36,966 nucleotides of DNA, taken from contig JANNZM010000097.1 of assembly GCA_031410595.1 (NCBI GenBank), forward strand, positions 1-36,966, in the 5' to 3' direction. Source of the DNA: JANMCE01 sp031410595. GTDB lineage: Bacteria; Actinomycetota; Acidimicrobiia; Acidimicrobiales; Ilumatobacteraceae. The translations under genes were made by a program, and so were the position numbers. Shown piece by piece: positions 24,028-31,593 of this stretch (within the stretch, counting starts at the first letter, position 1; the number at the start of each line of letters is the position of its first letter). The notes under the pieces are model-generated. The model saw only the letters and a list, made by a program, of their open reading frames with translations. It searched no databases and was not told where the DNA came from.

Positions 24028-24953
24028 AATTCGCGGTACAGCACGGCATCGGCGATAAGCGGTGGGTGCCCGAGATCATTTCCCCGCGGGAAGTGAAGCG
24101 CTTCGCCCAGACCGCGGAGCGGCTCGGGTTCGACGCCATCTCGTTTACGGATCATCCGGCTCCGTCCGATCGCTGGGTCGATTCCGGTGGCGAAGGCGTG
24201 GCCGATCTGTTCACCTCGCTCGGCTTCTGTGCTGCCGTGACGTCAACCATTGGGCTGATGACGTTCGTGTTGGTGCCGACCTACCGCAACCCGTTCGTTA
24301 CCGCGCATCAGGCCGCGACCCTCGATCACCTCAGCGAGGGCCGGGTCACCCTTGGTATGGGCACCGGCTATTTGAAGTCGGAGTTTTACGCGCTCGGCGT
24401 TGACCCGAACAACCGGCGCGAGCGGTTCGAGGAAGCCATGATCGTCTGCAAGCAGGTGTGGGCCGGGCAAGACGTTACGCAGGAAGGCTTCGGCTATTCC
24501 GCCCGCGGCGTGCGCTCGGTGCCCGCCGCGGTGCAGCGCCCCCATCCGCCGCTATGGCTACACGGCAACACCGATTGGGCCATCGATTGGGTTGTGCGTG
24601 AAGGCCAGGGCTGGATGGGCATGATGATCGGCGAAGACCGCATCGGCACGTTGCGCACCCGGGCCATTCCCACCCTTGACGCCTACGAAGCGCGCCTCTT
24701 CGAGGTCTGCGCCACCTGCGAGCGCCACGGGCGTGACCCCGCCACGATCGAGATCAGCAACAACGGCATCTGGTCGATGCTCGACATCGAAGCCGGTCTC
24801 GATGCCGACAAGATGCGAGACGACGTCGGCCGCCTCGCCGCCATGGGCGTCGACTGGATCGCCTTCAACATCTGTGGCCACGACCCCGACGCCTCCATCG
24901 ACACCCTGGAATGGTTCGCCACCGAAATCATCCATTACTCGGCGGGCACGTAG
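24024..24953 (+). CDS. LLM-class F420-type oxidoreductase (second copy)
   Basis: A 309-residue luciferase-like enzyme with a complete N-terminus (MKFAVQHGI), ISPREVKRFAQTAERLGFDA, the GLMTFVLVPTYRNPFVTAHQ strand and GRVTLGMGTGYLKSEF (about 109-124). These features match F420-dependent oxidoreductases of the TIGR03619-like kind. Its likely role is a redox step on a CoA ester or on a ketone/alcohol intermediate. The start codon is GTG inside the stop of the SnoaL-like gene. It ends the plus-strand operon and converges on another LLM gene at 25103, which is a clearly different paralogue and not a duplicate. Confidence 0.9.
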   Translation: MKFAVQHGIGDKRWVPEIISPREVKRFAQTAERLGFDAISFTDHPAPSDRWVDSGGEGVADLFTSLGFCAAVTSTIGLMTFVLVPTYRNPFVTAHQAATLDHLSEGRVTLGMGTGYLKSEFYALGVDPNNRRERFEEAMIVCKQVWAGQDVTQEGFGYSARGVRSVPAAVQRPHPPLWLHGNTDWAIDWVVREGQGWMGMMIGEDRIGTLRTRAIPTLDAYEARLFEVCATCERHGRDPATIEISNNGIWSMLDIEAGLDADKMRDDVGRLAAMGVDWIAFNICGHDPDASIDTLEWFATEIIHYSAGT

Positions 24954-25102
24954 GTCGGGCAGCACCGAGCCAAGGCCGCAAATAATACTCTTGGTGTCTT
25001 GTTTCGTATTGGATCACTTCGGTCGCCTTCTTGTCCCGGACGGAGGTCAGACGACTGACAGCGCTACGACTCGGGCGTAGCTTACGGCGGATCCGCTGAT
25101 CG

Positions 25103-25957
25103 TCAGGCGAGTTCGAGGATGAGGGAGGCGTAGCGGTCGAGGTAGGGGATGGTGGTGGTGGGGTCGTCCCAAGCGGTGCGGGCACCACCGATGATGGTGC
25201 GGACGATGCCGAGGTCGCGGTACTGGTGCAGGGCTTCGGGCGTGGGGTCGCCGAACGTGAGCATCGAGATGGGGATATCACGGCCGACGTCGGAGGCGAT
25301 CTGGCGGAACTTGGCGACGCGCTTGGGAACATTGCCGAGGGCGACGTCCATGGGCATCCACTCATCGGCCCAACGCACGGCATGCTGGGTGCCGAGCGGG
25401 CCACCGGTACCGAGCAGCACGGGCGGGTGGGGCCGCTGCAACGGCTTGGGGAAACTCCAGATCGGGTCGAAATCAAAGAACTCGCCATGGAACTCCGACT
25501 CTTCGTCGTTCCAGCAGGAGCGGAGCGCGCCGACGCATTCCTCGGTGGCCTTATAGCGCTGCGACCACGAGATATCCGGACGGTGATTGGCCAATTCCTC
25601 GGCGTTCCAACCGACGCCAACGCCGAACAACACCCGCCCACCCGACAGTACGTCGAGCGTCGCCACCGACTTGGCCAGGTCGAGCACGTGGTGCTCAAGC
25701 ACGAGACAGATGCCGAGGCCGATTTGCAGTCGCTCGGTCGCTGCCGCTGCCATCATGAGACCCACGAAGGGATCCATCATGCGGCGGTACTGGTCGGGCA
25801 TCGGACCACCGGTCGGGTACGGCGTGGCCCGAGAGGCGGGAATGTGGGAGTGCTCGCCGTAAAACAGTGACGTGTAACCGCGGTCTTCCAATGCTCGGGC
25901 GAGTATGTCGGGCCGCACTTCGTCGGGCGTGTTCATCGAGCTGAAGCCGAGTTCCAT
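25103..25957 (-). CDS. LLM-class F420-type oxidoreductase (third copy)
   Basis: A 284-residue luciferase-like protein. MELGFSSMNTPDEVRPDILA, LFYGEHSHIPASR (with the His typical of the second strand loop), RLQIGLGICLVLEHHVLDLA and GGRVLFGVGVGWNAEE are all recognisable; the WNAEEL sequence is common to F420-dependent TIGR03619 members. The C-terminal part is compact, making this shorter than average (about 300). The ATG at 25957 was chosen because the family N-terminus starts there; the frame is open upstream only as antisense-like sequence of the dehydrogenase gene. It is the last gene of the five-gene minus operon, five bases after the acyl-CoA dehydrogenase. Confidence 0.88.
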   Translation of the reverse strand: MELGFSSMNTPDEVRPDILARALEDRGYTSLFYGEHSHIPASRATPYPTGGPMPDQYRRMMDPFVGLMMAAAATERLQIGLGICLVLEHHVLDLAKSVATLDVLSGGRVLFGVGVGWNAEELANHRPDISWSQRYKATEECVGALRSCWNDEESEFHGEFFDFDPIWSFPKPLQRPHPPVLLGTGGPLGTQHAVRWADEWMPMDVALGNVPKRVAKFRQIASDVGRDIPISMLTFGDPTPEALHQYRDLGIVRTIIGGARTAWDDPTTTIPYLDRYASLILELA

Positions 25958-25962
25958 GACGG

Positions 25963-27090
25963 TTACCGGGGCTCTCTGGGAAGGCCGAGGTTGCGCTCGC
26001 CGAGGATGTTCTTCATGACCTCGGTGGTGCCGCCAGCGATGGTGGAGGATCGACTGGTCAGCAGACGGTGGGCGGCTTCGGGTTTGACCCCGGCGACGCC
26101 ATCCATACCGGCTAGGTCGATCCCGACCTCGGCAAGGGACTGATGCAGGATCGAGAACGTCTGCTTGATCAGCGAAGCCGCCGCACCGGAGGCTGCAATG
26201 TCGTTGATGTTGGCCAGCGCCCGCTCCCCCATCCACTGCATGATACGGGCCTTCATATACACGTCGAGTACCCGATTGCGCAGCGGCACTGACGCGTCTT
26301 TCACCGCCGGCGAGTGAACCAGTTCCATCACGTCATCCACCAGTTGGCCGGAGATGCTGATGACGCCGGCTCGCTCGAACCCGAGCGTGGCCATGGTGAC
26401 TCGCCACCCCTCGTGTAACGGGCCAAGCAGTGCGCTGCGGGGCACGAACACATCTTCGAGAAACAGTTCGGCGAACTCTGCGTCGCCATTGATCTGGCGG
26501 ATCGCTCGCCGGGTCAACCCGGGAGCATCCATCGGTACGAGAATGGCCGAAATGCCAGCATGCTTCGCGGCATCAGGGTCGGTGCGGGCCAGCAGCATGC
26601 AATGGGTCGCGGTGAGCCCGATCGATGTCCACACCTTCTGCCCGTTGATGACAAGGCCGTCGTCGGTCACTGCGGCCCGAGTGCGAAGCCCGGCCAAGTC
26701 ACTGCCAGCGTCGGGTTCGCTAAAGCCCTGACACCAGAACTCGGTGCCGCTCAAAATGGCGGGAAGATGCTTGCGTTGCTCAGGGCTGCCGAACGCATTG
26801 ATTGTCGGCCCGACGTTGTTGGTGCCGAACACGGCCACGCGACGGGGAGCTCCAGCGAGGGCGAATTCTGTGTCGCACGCGAGGGTGTCAACAACGCCAA
26901 GTCCACGGCCGCCGACCTCCACCGGCCACTGCGGCGCACCCCATCCGGCCCGACCCAATTCCTGCTGGAAGTCAACCAGCGCATCCCATTCCTCGCTGTC
27001 ACCCCAGCGAGCCCGGCGGCGCGCCATGATGTCGGCCAGCACCGGCCGAAGTTCGGCCGCGTGCGGATTCAAGGCTTCCTTAATCGTCAT
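25963..27090 (-). CDS. acyl-CoA dehydrogenase (second copy)
   Basis: A 375-residue FAD-dependent dehydrogenase of the same broad type as the one at 22371. Motifs: EFWCQGFSEPDAGSDLAGL, INGQKVWTSIG and C-terminal AGGTTEVMKNILGERNLGLP. The medium-chain-type glutamate is replaced (STIAGGTT), but a glutamate is present in TLGFERAG, as in the other copy. The two enzymes are diverged and may form a mixed complex or act on different intermediates; both are behind the same palindromic operator. ATG at 27090 overlaps the aldo/keto reductase stop (ATGA). Fourth gene of the operon that starts at 29552. Confidence 0.92.
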   Translation of the reverse strand: MTIKEALNPHAAELRPVLADIMARRRARWGDSEEWDALVDFQQELGRAGWGAPQWPVEVGGRGLGVVDTLACDTEFALAGAPRRVAVFGTNNVGPTINAFGSPEQRKHLPAILSGTEFWCQGFSEPDAGSDLAGLRTRAAVTDDGLVINGQKVWTSIGLTATHCMLLARTDPDAAKHAGISAILVPMDAPGLTRRAIRQINGDAEFAELFLEDVFVPRSALLGPLHEGWRVTMATLGFERAGVISISGQLVDDVMELVHSPAVKDASVPLRNRVLDVYMKARIMQWMGERALANINDIAASGAAASLIKQTFSILHQSLAEVGIDLAGMDGVAGVKPEAAHRLLTSRSSTIAGGTTEVMKNILGERNLGLPREPR

Positions 27091-27968
27091 GCCCCGGCGG
27101 CTTCGTCGATGCGGGCAATCTCTGCGGCGCTCAGTTCGAGCCAGGCGGCGTCGATGTTCTCCTCGGCGTGGGCGACGCTGGACGTGCCCGGGATCGGGAT
27201 GATGTTCGGCGCACGGTGCAGCAGCCATTGCAGCGCAACGTGCTGGACGGTGGCTCCGTGGGACGCTGCAACCTCGGTCATCACGACAGCGACTCGACGG
27301 TGCGGAAGGATGATCGGAGCCCACGGCAGGAAGGCGATGCCCTGCTCGTTGCAGGCATCGAGCACGTCATCGCTGGTGCGGTCCCCGGCGTTGTAGCGGT
27401 TCTGGACCGACACCACCTTGCACAGGGTCTGAGCGAAGGCCAGCTGCCCAGCCGTGACGTTGGAGACGCCGATGTGGCGCACTTTGCCGGCCTGTTGAAG
27501 TTCGACAAACGCGCCGATGGTCTCGTCGTACGGCACGTTCGGATCGGGAACATGCACTTGATACAGATCGATGGTGTCGACCCGCAGACGGCGAAGGCTC
27601 TTCTCGCACTCCTCCCGAATGTGATCGGGGTGGCCGATCGACGGCAGCGTGATGTGGCCTTTCAGGATCTTGGCCGGCTTGTAGCCAGCCTTGGTGGCGA
27701 TGACGACTCCGGCGGGGTACGGATACAGCGCCTCGGCAATGATCTCCTCGGATTCACCGAAGCCGTAGATGTTGGCCGTATCGATGAAGTTCACGCCCCG
27801 ATCGACCACCCGCCGCACGATGTTGCGGGCCTCATCGCGATCACGCACTCCTCCCGCTCGAGCGCCCGAAATACGCATCGCCCCGAACCCAAGCCGACGT
27901 ACAGTCAGATCTCCACCAAAAGTGAACGTGCCGACGGTATCGTCGGCCAACTTTCGAAGAGCGGTCAT
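27087..27968 (-). CDS. aldo/keto reductase
   Basis: A 293-residue NAD(P)H-dependent (beta/alpha)8 reductase. The catalytic tetrad is visible: Asp63 and Tyr68 (FIDTANIYG), Lys93 (IATKAGY) and His139 (DLYQVHVPD). The C-terminal IPIPGTSSVAHAEENIDA is the phosphate-binding loop region of the family. It would interconvert an aldehyde or ketone and an alcohol. An aldehyde or ketone released by the neighbouring aldolase-like protein is an attractive substrate (inference). ATG at 27968, seven bases after the thiolase-like gene, and four-base overlap with the next dehydrogenase. Confidence 0.92.
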   Translation of the reverse strand: MTALRKLADDTVGTFTFGGDLTVRRLGFGAMRISGARAGGVRDRDEARNIVRRVVDRGVNFIDTANIYGFGESEEIIAEALYPYPAGVVIATKAGYKPAKILKGHITLPSIGHPDHIREECEKSLRRLRVDTIDLYQVHVPDPNVPYDETIGAFVELQQAGKVRHIGVSNVTAGQLAFAQTLCKVVSVQNRYNAGDRTSDDVLDACNEQGIAFLPWAPIILPHRRVAVVMTEVAASHGATVQHVALQWLLHRAPNIIPIPGTSSVAHAEENIDAAWLELSAAEIARIDEAAGA

Positions 27969-27975
27969 TGCCGGC

Positions 27976-29106
27976 CTAACCTTTCGTGAGCAGCATGGCG
28001 CCGCCGAAGGGCCCGACGGCATTGGCCCACACGCTGACTTCGGCGCCGGGGACTTGGCGGTCACCGCATTGGCCGCGCAACTGGCGGACGGCTTCGATAC
28101 AGAAATTGGCACCGTGACGGCGACCCACATTGATGGCGCCGCCGTCGGTGTTCGTTGGCAGCTTGCCACCGAGTGCGGTGTTGCCTTCCAAGACAAAGTC
28201 GCCCGCAGTTCCGGGTGGACACAGCCCGAGGCCTTCAAGCCATTGGAACGTGATGATGCTGAACCCGTCGTACAGATGGGCAGTGTCGACATCGCTCGGC
28301 TTGATGTCGGTGCGGGAAAACAGCGTCGCGCCGCAATGGGCGGGAGCCGTCCGCACCATGTCGGGCATGATCGAGAAGTTCATGTCGTGAATAGCCGAGA
28401 TGGCCGACGCGTCAACGAGCACCATCGGCTGTTGCAGATCGCGGGCGCGCTCCTCGGTCGTGAAGATCACCGCTGAACCCGAATCGCACGGATAATCACA
28501 GTCGAGAATGCGCAGCGGCTTGGTGATGTACGGCAGGTTCAAATAGTCGGCCGCGGCCAGCGGATCACGCTGCAGGGCATCGGGATTCATGACGGCATAC
28601 GAACGTTGCACTTCGGCGAACTTGGCGAACGCGTCCTCGGTGGTGCCGGTTTCGTGCATGTATCGCTGCATCTGCAGGCCGGCCCACTGGGTGGGCGACA
28701 GCTCACCAAACGGATGCTGGAACTGGGTGTCACCCGGGCTCGGTGCGCCGAGCTGCGCCTTTCCGCTAGCCAGAGCAGCGCCAGAGGGTTGCTGCATCAT
28801 GATGCGGAACGACATCACCGTCTCGGCGTGACCGTGGGCGACCGCCATCGCTGCGTGGTAGGCGGGCGTGATGAACGCTGGCGATACGCCGACATTCAAG
28901 CTCCATTGCAAGGGGCCCATGCCCATCATCCAGGCAAAGTCGATGGCGTCGCCACCCCATGTAGAGGCGCCGTCGATGTCCTTTGCGGTAAGCCCGGCGT
29001 CGGCTAATGCACGCATGCCGGCCTGCGCGGCGTGGTGGCGCTCGGAGAGACCCGAGTTGCGGGCCACGTCGGAATAGCCGACGCCAACGATTGCGACGCG
29101 CCTCAT
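27976..29106 (-). CDS. thiolase-like lipid-transfer protein / candidate Ltp2-type aldolase (second copy)
   Basis: A 376-residue thiolase-fold protein (MRRVAIVGVGYSD start). In the segment where thiolases hold the active cysteine it reads GVSPAFITPAYHAAMAVAHG (73-92), so the nucleophile is absent. The C-terminal part keeps NTDGGAINVGRRHGAN and AHLYDGFSIITFQWLEGLGLC, the tyrosine-containing pattern of Ltp2-like aldolases (family knowledge, by eye). It should work with the DUF35 protein encoded just before it, whose stop its ATG overlaps (ATGA at 29103-29106). A beta-hydroxyacyl-CoA retro-aldol reaction is the favoured role. It differs strongly from the copy at 13324, so the two pairs are old paralogues. 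Confidence 0.86.
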   Translation of the reverse strand: MRRVAIVGVGYSDVARNSGLSERHHAAQAGMRALADAGLTAKDIDGASTWGGDAIDFAWMMGMGPLQWSLNVGVSPAFITPAYHAAMAVAHGHAETVMSFRIMMQQPSGAALASGKAQLGAPSPGDTQFQHPFGELSPTQWAGLQMQRYMHETGTTEDAFAKFAEVQRSYAVMNPDALQRDPLAAADYLNLPYITKPLRILDCDYPCDSGSAVIFTTEERARDLQQPMVLVDASAISAIHDMNFSIMPDMVRTAPAHCGATLFSRTDIKPSDVDTAHLYDGFSIITFQWLEGLGLCPPGTAGDFVLEGNTALGGKLPTNTDGGAINVGRRHGANFCIEAVRQLRGQCGDRQVPGAEVSVWANAVGPFGGAMLLTKG

Positions 29107-29552
29107 GCCGATACCGCGACGGGTGCACCCACGGTGCGGAAAACCGGGAGAATGTAGCCCTCGGCCAGTTCCTCGAACTCGACCTGCACATCCATTCCGA
29201 TCCTCACCAGCTCATCGACCTGGTCGGCCGCTACACCGACGATGTTGGAAACAATGTGCAGACCGGGTTGCTCGACCAAGGCAATCGTCGCCAGCACGTA
29301 CGGAAGGCGGTCGACGAAGAACGGGTGGAATGCTCGGAACGTTTGCGTGAAGCTGTAGATCACGCCACGGCCCGACACCTTCGCCCCCGCCAAGTTGAAC
29401 GACTGGCAATTCCGACAGATCGGCCGCGGCTGATGGATGTAGGTGCCGCAAGCCTGACAACGCTGGATATGCAGCTCACCGTTGCGGGCCCCTTCCCAGA
29501 AGAACGCGGTCATCGGATCGTGCGGAAGTGCTGGCGGCAATGGCTGGTCCAT
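29103..29552 (-). CDS. DUF35 / ChsH2-type zinc-ribbon OB-fold protein (second copy)
   Basis: A 149-residue protein with zinc-ribbon cysteines in CQACG and CRNC (residues about 32-49) and an OB-fold C-terminal domain. It is the first gene of the five-gene minus operon and is translationally coupled to the thiolase-like partner. The gene order (DUF35 first) is the reverse of the other pair (thiolase-like first). ATG at 29552 with GGGG upstream. Promoter: operator 4 lies 39 bases upstream, with TACGTT (29589-29584, minus) as a possible -10 right next to it. Confidence 0.88.
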   Translation of the reverse strand: MDQPLPPALPHDPMTAFFWEGARNGELHIQRCQACGTYIHQPRPICRNCQSFNLAGAKVSGRGVIYSFTQTFRAFHPFFVDRLPYVLATIALVEQPGLHIVSNIVGVAADQVDELVRIGMDVQVEFEELAEGYILPVFRTVGAPVAVSA

Positions 29553-29590
29553 GCGGTCCCCTCAGAACAGTGAGCTATCGTGCAACGTAT

Positions 29591-29606
29591 CTGACAGTAT
29601 CGTCAA
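29591..29606 (-). promoter_or_regulatory. operator candidate 4, TTGAC-N6-GTCAG (minus-strand reading)
   Basis: On the minus strand TTGACGATACTGTCAG, followed by ATACGTT. It sits in the 69-base divergent gap between the DUF35 operon (-) and the crotonase-thioesterase operon (+), and ends three bases before the crotonase ribosome site. Confidence 0.65.
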
Positions 29607-29608
29607 GT

Positions 29609-29615
29609 GGGGAGA
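29609..29615 (+). promoter_or_regulatory. GGGGAGA ribosome-binding site fixing a GTG start
   Basis: It lies six bases before the GTG at 29622 and chooses this start over the GTG at 29607, which would leave no room for a ribosome site after the operator. Confidence 0.65.
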
Positions 29616-29621
29616 AGTACC

Positions 29622-30461
29622 GTGGCCGAAACGCGTGACCTAGGCAAAGTTCTGTACGAGACCGATGGCTCAATCGCCCGAGTCGTGCTGAATTGGCCGG
29701 AAAAGGCAAACGCTCAGTCGTCGGAAATGGTGGCCCAGGTCGACCAAGCGCTGTCGCTCGCGGAGCACGACTACGACATCAAGGTCGTCATCTTTAAGGC
29801 CAACGGCAAAGGCTTTTGTGCCGGTCACAGCATGACCGGCCTCGATGCCTACCCCGAGTTCGCCGCGTCAATCGAGCGCATCGGCAGCAACTGGATTGGC
29901 AGTCGCGACGTTTTCTTGTGGCCGACCCTTCGGTTCTATGAATTCCCCAAACCGATGATCGCCCAAGTGCACGGCTACTGCCTTGGCGGCGGAACCTATT
30001 GGGCCTACCTGCCCGACATCACCATCGCATCGGAGGATGCCTACTTCCAGATGCCGCTCGTACAGGGCCTCGGCTTCCCTGGCGGCGAAACGATGGTGGA
30101 GCCGTGGACGTTCATGAACCGCAAACGGGCCGCCGAGTACCTCTACACCGCCCGCACCCTTACGGCGGAGGAAGCTGAGCGGTACGGCTTGATCAACAAG
30201 GTGGTGCCCCGCACCGAACTGGATGATGCTGTTGAAGCCATGGCCGCCAACATCGCCCGCGCTCCCCTGTCGACATTGATGGGCACCAAGTCGCTGCTGA
30301 TCCGAGCCTGGGAGCAGATGGGCATGCGGCAACACCTGCAGATGTCAGCCGACGTGATGTCCATCATGGAACAAACGTCCGATGCCCGAGCCGTACGAGA
30401 AAATCTGCGTCAGCGCGGTGCCATGCCCCGCCAACTCGCCAGCGAAAGCCCAGCCGAATGA
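29622..30461 (+). CDS. enoyl-CoA hydratase/isomerase family protein (third crotonase)
   Basis: A 279-residue crotonase-fold protein. Oxyanion-hole pieces are FCAGHS (65-70) and QVHGYCLGGGTYWAYLPDI. The region of the hydratase glutamates reads MPLVQGLGFPGGETMVEP; the first Glu is replaced (Pro-Leu) and a Glu follows the GG, so chemistry may differ from simple hydration. A 'CAGHSMTGLDAYPE' loop is like that of proteins annotated as enoyl-CoA hydratase/naphthoyl- or carnitinyl-type. It is the first gene of a two-gene plus operon with a thioesterase and is divergent from the DUF35-thiolase operon; one operator seems to serve both. Confidence 0.87.
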   Translation: MAETRDLGKVLYETDGSIARVVLNWPEKANAQSSEMVAQVDQALSLAEHDYDIKVVIFKANGKGFCAGHSMTGLDAYPEFAASIERIGSNWIGSRDVFLWPTLRFYEFPKPMIAQVHGYCLGGGTYWAYLPDITIASEDAYFQMPLVQGLGFPGGETMVEPWTFMNRKRAAEYLYTARTLTAEEAERYGLINKVVPRTELDDAVEAMAANIARAPLSTLMGTKSLLIRAWEQMGMRQHLQMSADVMSIMEQTSDARAVRENLRQRGAMPRQLASESPAE

Positions 30462-31303
30462 CTGCGAGTGATCCCCAGCCAGCAGCCGACGACGGCGATC
30501 TCTACGCCACCGACCTGAAATCGCTGTTCGACCTTGAGACAATCTCACTCGGCCAGGAAGTCAGTGTGTTCTCCGGTCGAGTACGCGCCAGGAGCGACCA
30601 CTGGCCGGTGCTTTATGGCGGCCAGGTTGCCGCACAGTGCTTGATCGCTGCCGGCCACACCATGCCCGATGACCGACGTCCGCATTCGCTGCACGGCTAC
30701 TTCCTGCGGACCGGACGAACCGATCAGCGCATCGAGTTTCGTGTCGATCACGACCGTGACGGTCGCAACTATTCAGCCCGCCACGTCATTGCGGTGCAGG
30801 AGGGTCGAGTGATTTTCTCGATGCTCACCTCGTTCGTACGAGGCGACCAACCGCCGGTACTCGATCAGGTTCGATACCGTCCGGAGCGGCTACGAGATCC
30901 ATCTGACTGCCCCGCTCATAGCGTCGACCCGCACCTCGACGTACGAGCCATCACCGAATTTCGGGTCGTCGATGACCATCAGTTGCGGCCCGACATGCTG
31001 TGGGTCCGCGTGCCCGAGCAACTCGACGACACCCCGCTCATGAACGCCGCCTCGCTGACCTACCTGTCCGATCTCGGCAGCGGCTTCGGCCAAACCGAAG
31101 ACCCCGCCGTTGGCGTCGGCGGCCCTAGCGTCGACCACGCCATCTGGTTCCACCAGCCCCTCGACGCACAACAATGGTGTGTACTCGACATGTGGCCCTT
31201 GTCCGCCGTCAGCGGCCGCGGCATCTACCACGGCTCACTACGTGACCAATCCGGCCGCCTAGGCGCCACCATCGCCCAAGAAAACCTCCTCCGCAACGAC
31301 TGA
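30458..31303 (+). CDS. tesB: acyl-CoA thioesterase II (TesB-type)
   Basis: A 281-residue double-hotdog thioesterase that hydrolyses acyl-CoA to free acid and CoA. First hotdog: LYGGQVAAQCLIAAGHTMP and LHGYFLRTGRTDQRIEFRV; second hotdog: NAASLTYLSDLGSGFG (with the catalytic Asp) and SVDHAIWFHQPLDAQQW. It overlaps the crotonase stop by four bases (ATGA). In a catabolic operon it may release a dead-end CoA ester or free CoA. The downstream 300 bases contain no gene, so it ends the operon and also the intact part of the catabolic block. Confidence 0.93.
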   Translation: MTASDPQPAADDGDLYATDLKSLFDLETISLGQEVSVFSGRVRARSDHWPVLYGGQVAAQCLIAAGHTMPDDRRPHSLHGYFLRTGRTDQRIEFRVDHDRDGRNYSARHVIAVQEGRVIFSMLTSFVRGDQPPVLDQVRYRPERLRDPSDCPAHSVDPHLDVRAITEFRVVDDHQLRPDMLWVRVPEQLDDTPLMNAASLTYLSDLGSGFGQTEDPAVGVGGPSVDHAIWFHQPLDAQQWCVLDMWPLSAVSGRGIYHGSLRDQSGRLGATIAQENLLRND

Positions 31304-31593
31304 ACTATCTCTTACGAATTTGAGGATGAAGTTCGGTTTCTCGATCATTCCGAAACGGTCGCCAGTGGGCGAAACGACGTCGCTGATCTCGCCACGCCGA
31401 CCGGCCCCAAGGGCCACGACGTAAGCCAGCGCCGCATCGGTTTGACCGCTCAAAACGGCTCGCTGTCCCAGAATCTCATCCAGACGAGTCCCGTGATCGA
31501 GGGCTCAACAAACATCTGCTCGACCATCGCCTCGTACTGGACGGTGAAGCTCACACCTACCTTTAACGCAGGCGAAACGACGTCCACCAAGCA
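31304..31593. other. decayed DNA without a convincing gene
   Basis: No intact gene is visible. On the minus strand two adjacent open frames look protein-like, one from about 31620 to 31461 (contains GVSFTVQYEAMVEQMFVEPS, ending at a TGA) and a second in another frame from about 31490 to 31310 (contains SGQTDAALAYVVALGAGRR, then RFGMIEKPNFILKF). Joined by one frameshift near 31485 they would make a continuous protein end. I do not recognise a family. The DNA may be the remains of a gene antisense to the broken hydrolase, or chance. Confidence 0.3.

Noticed and set aside
25046..25096. GTCAG-ACGA-CTGAC (25046-25059) and GCGGATCCGC (25087-25096) in the convergent gap 24954-25102
   Set aside because: Short palindromes without a T tract; the first has the arms of the operator in the wrong order and spacing. 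Nothing else is visible in this 149-base gap.
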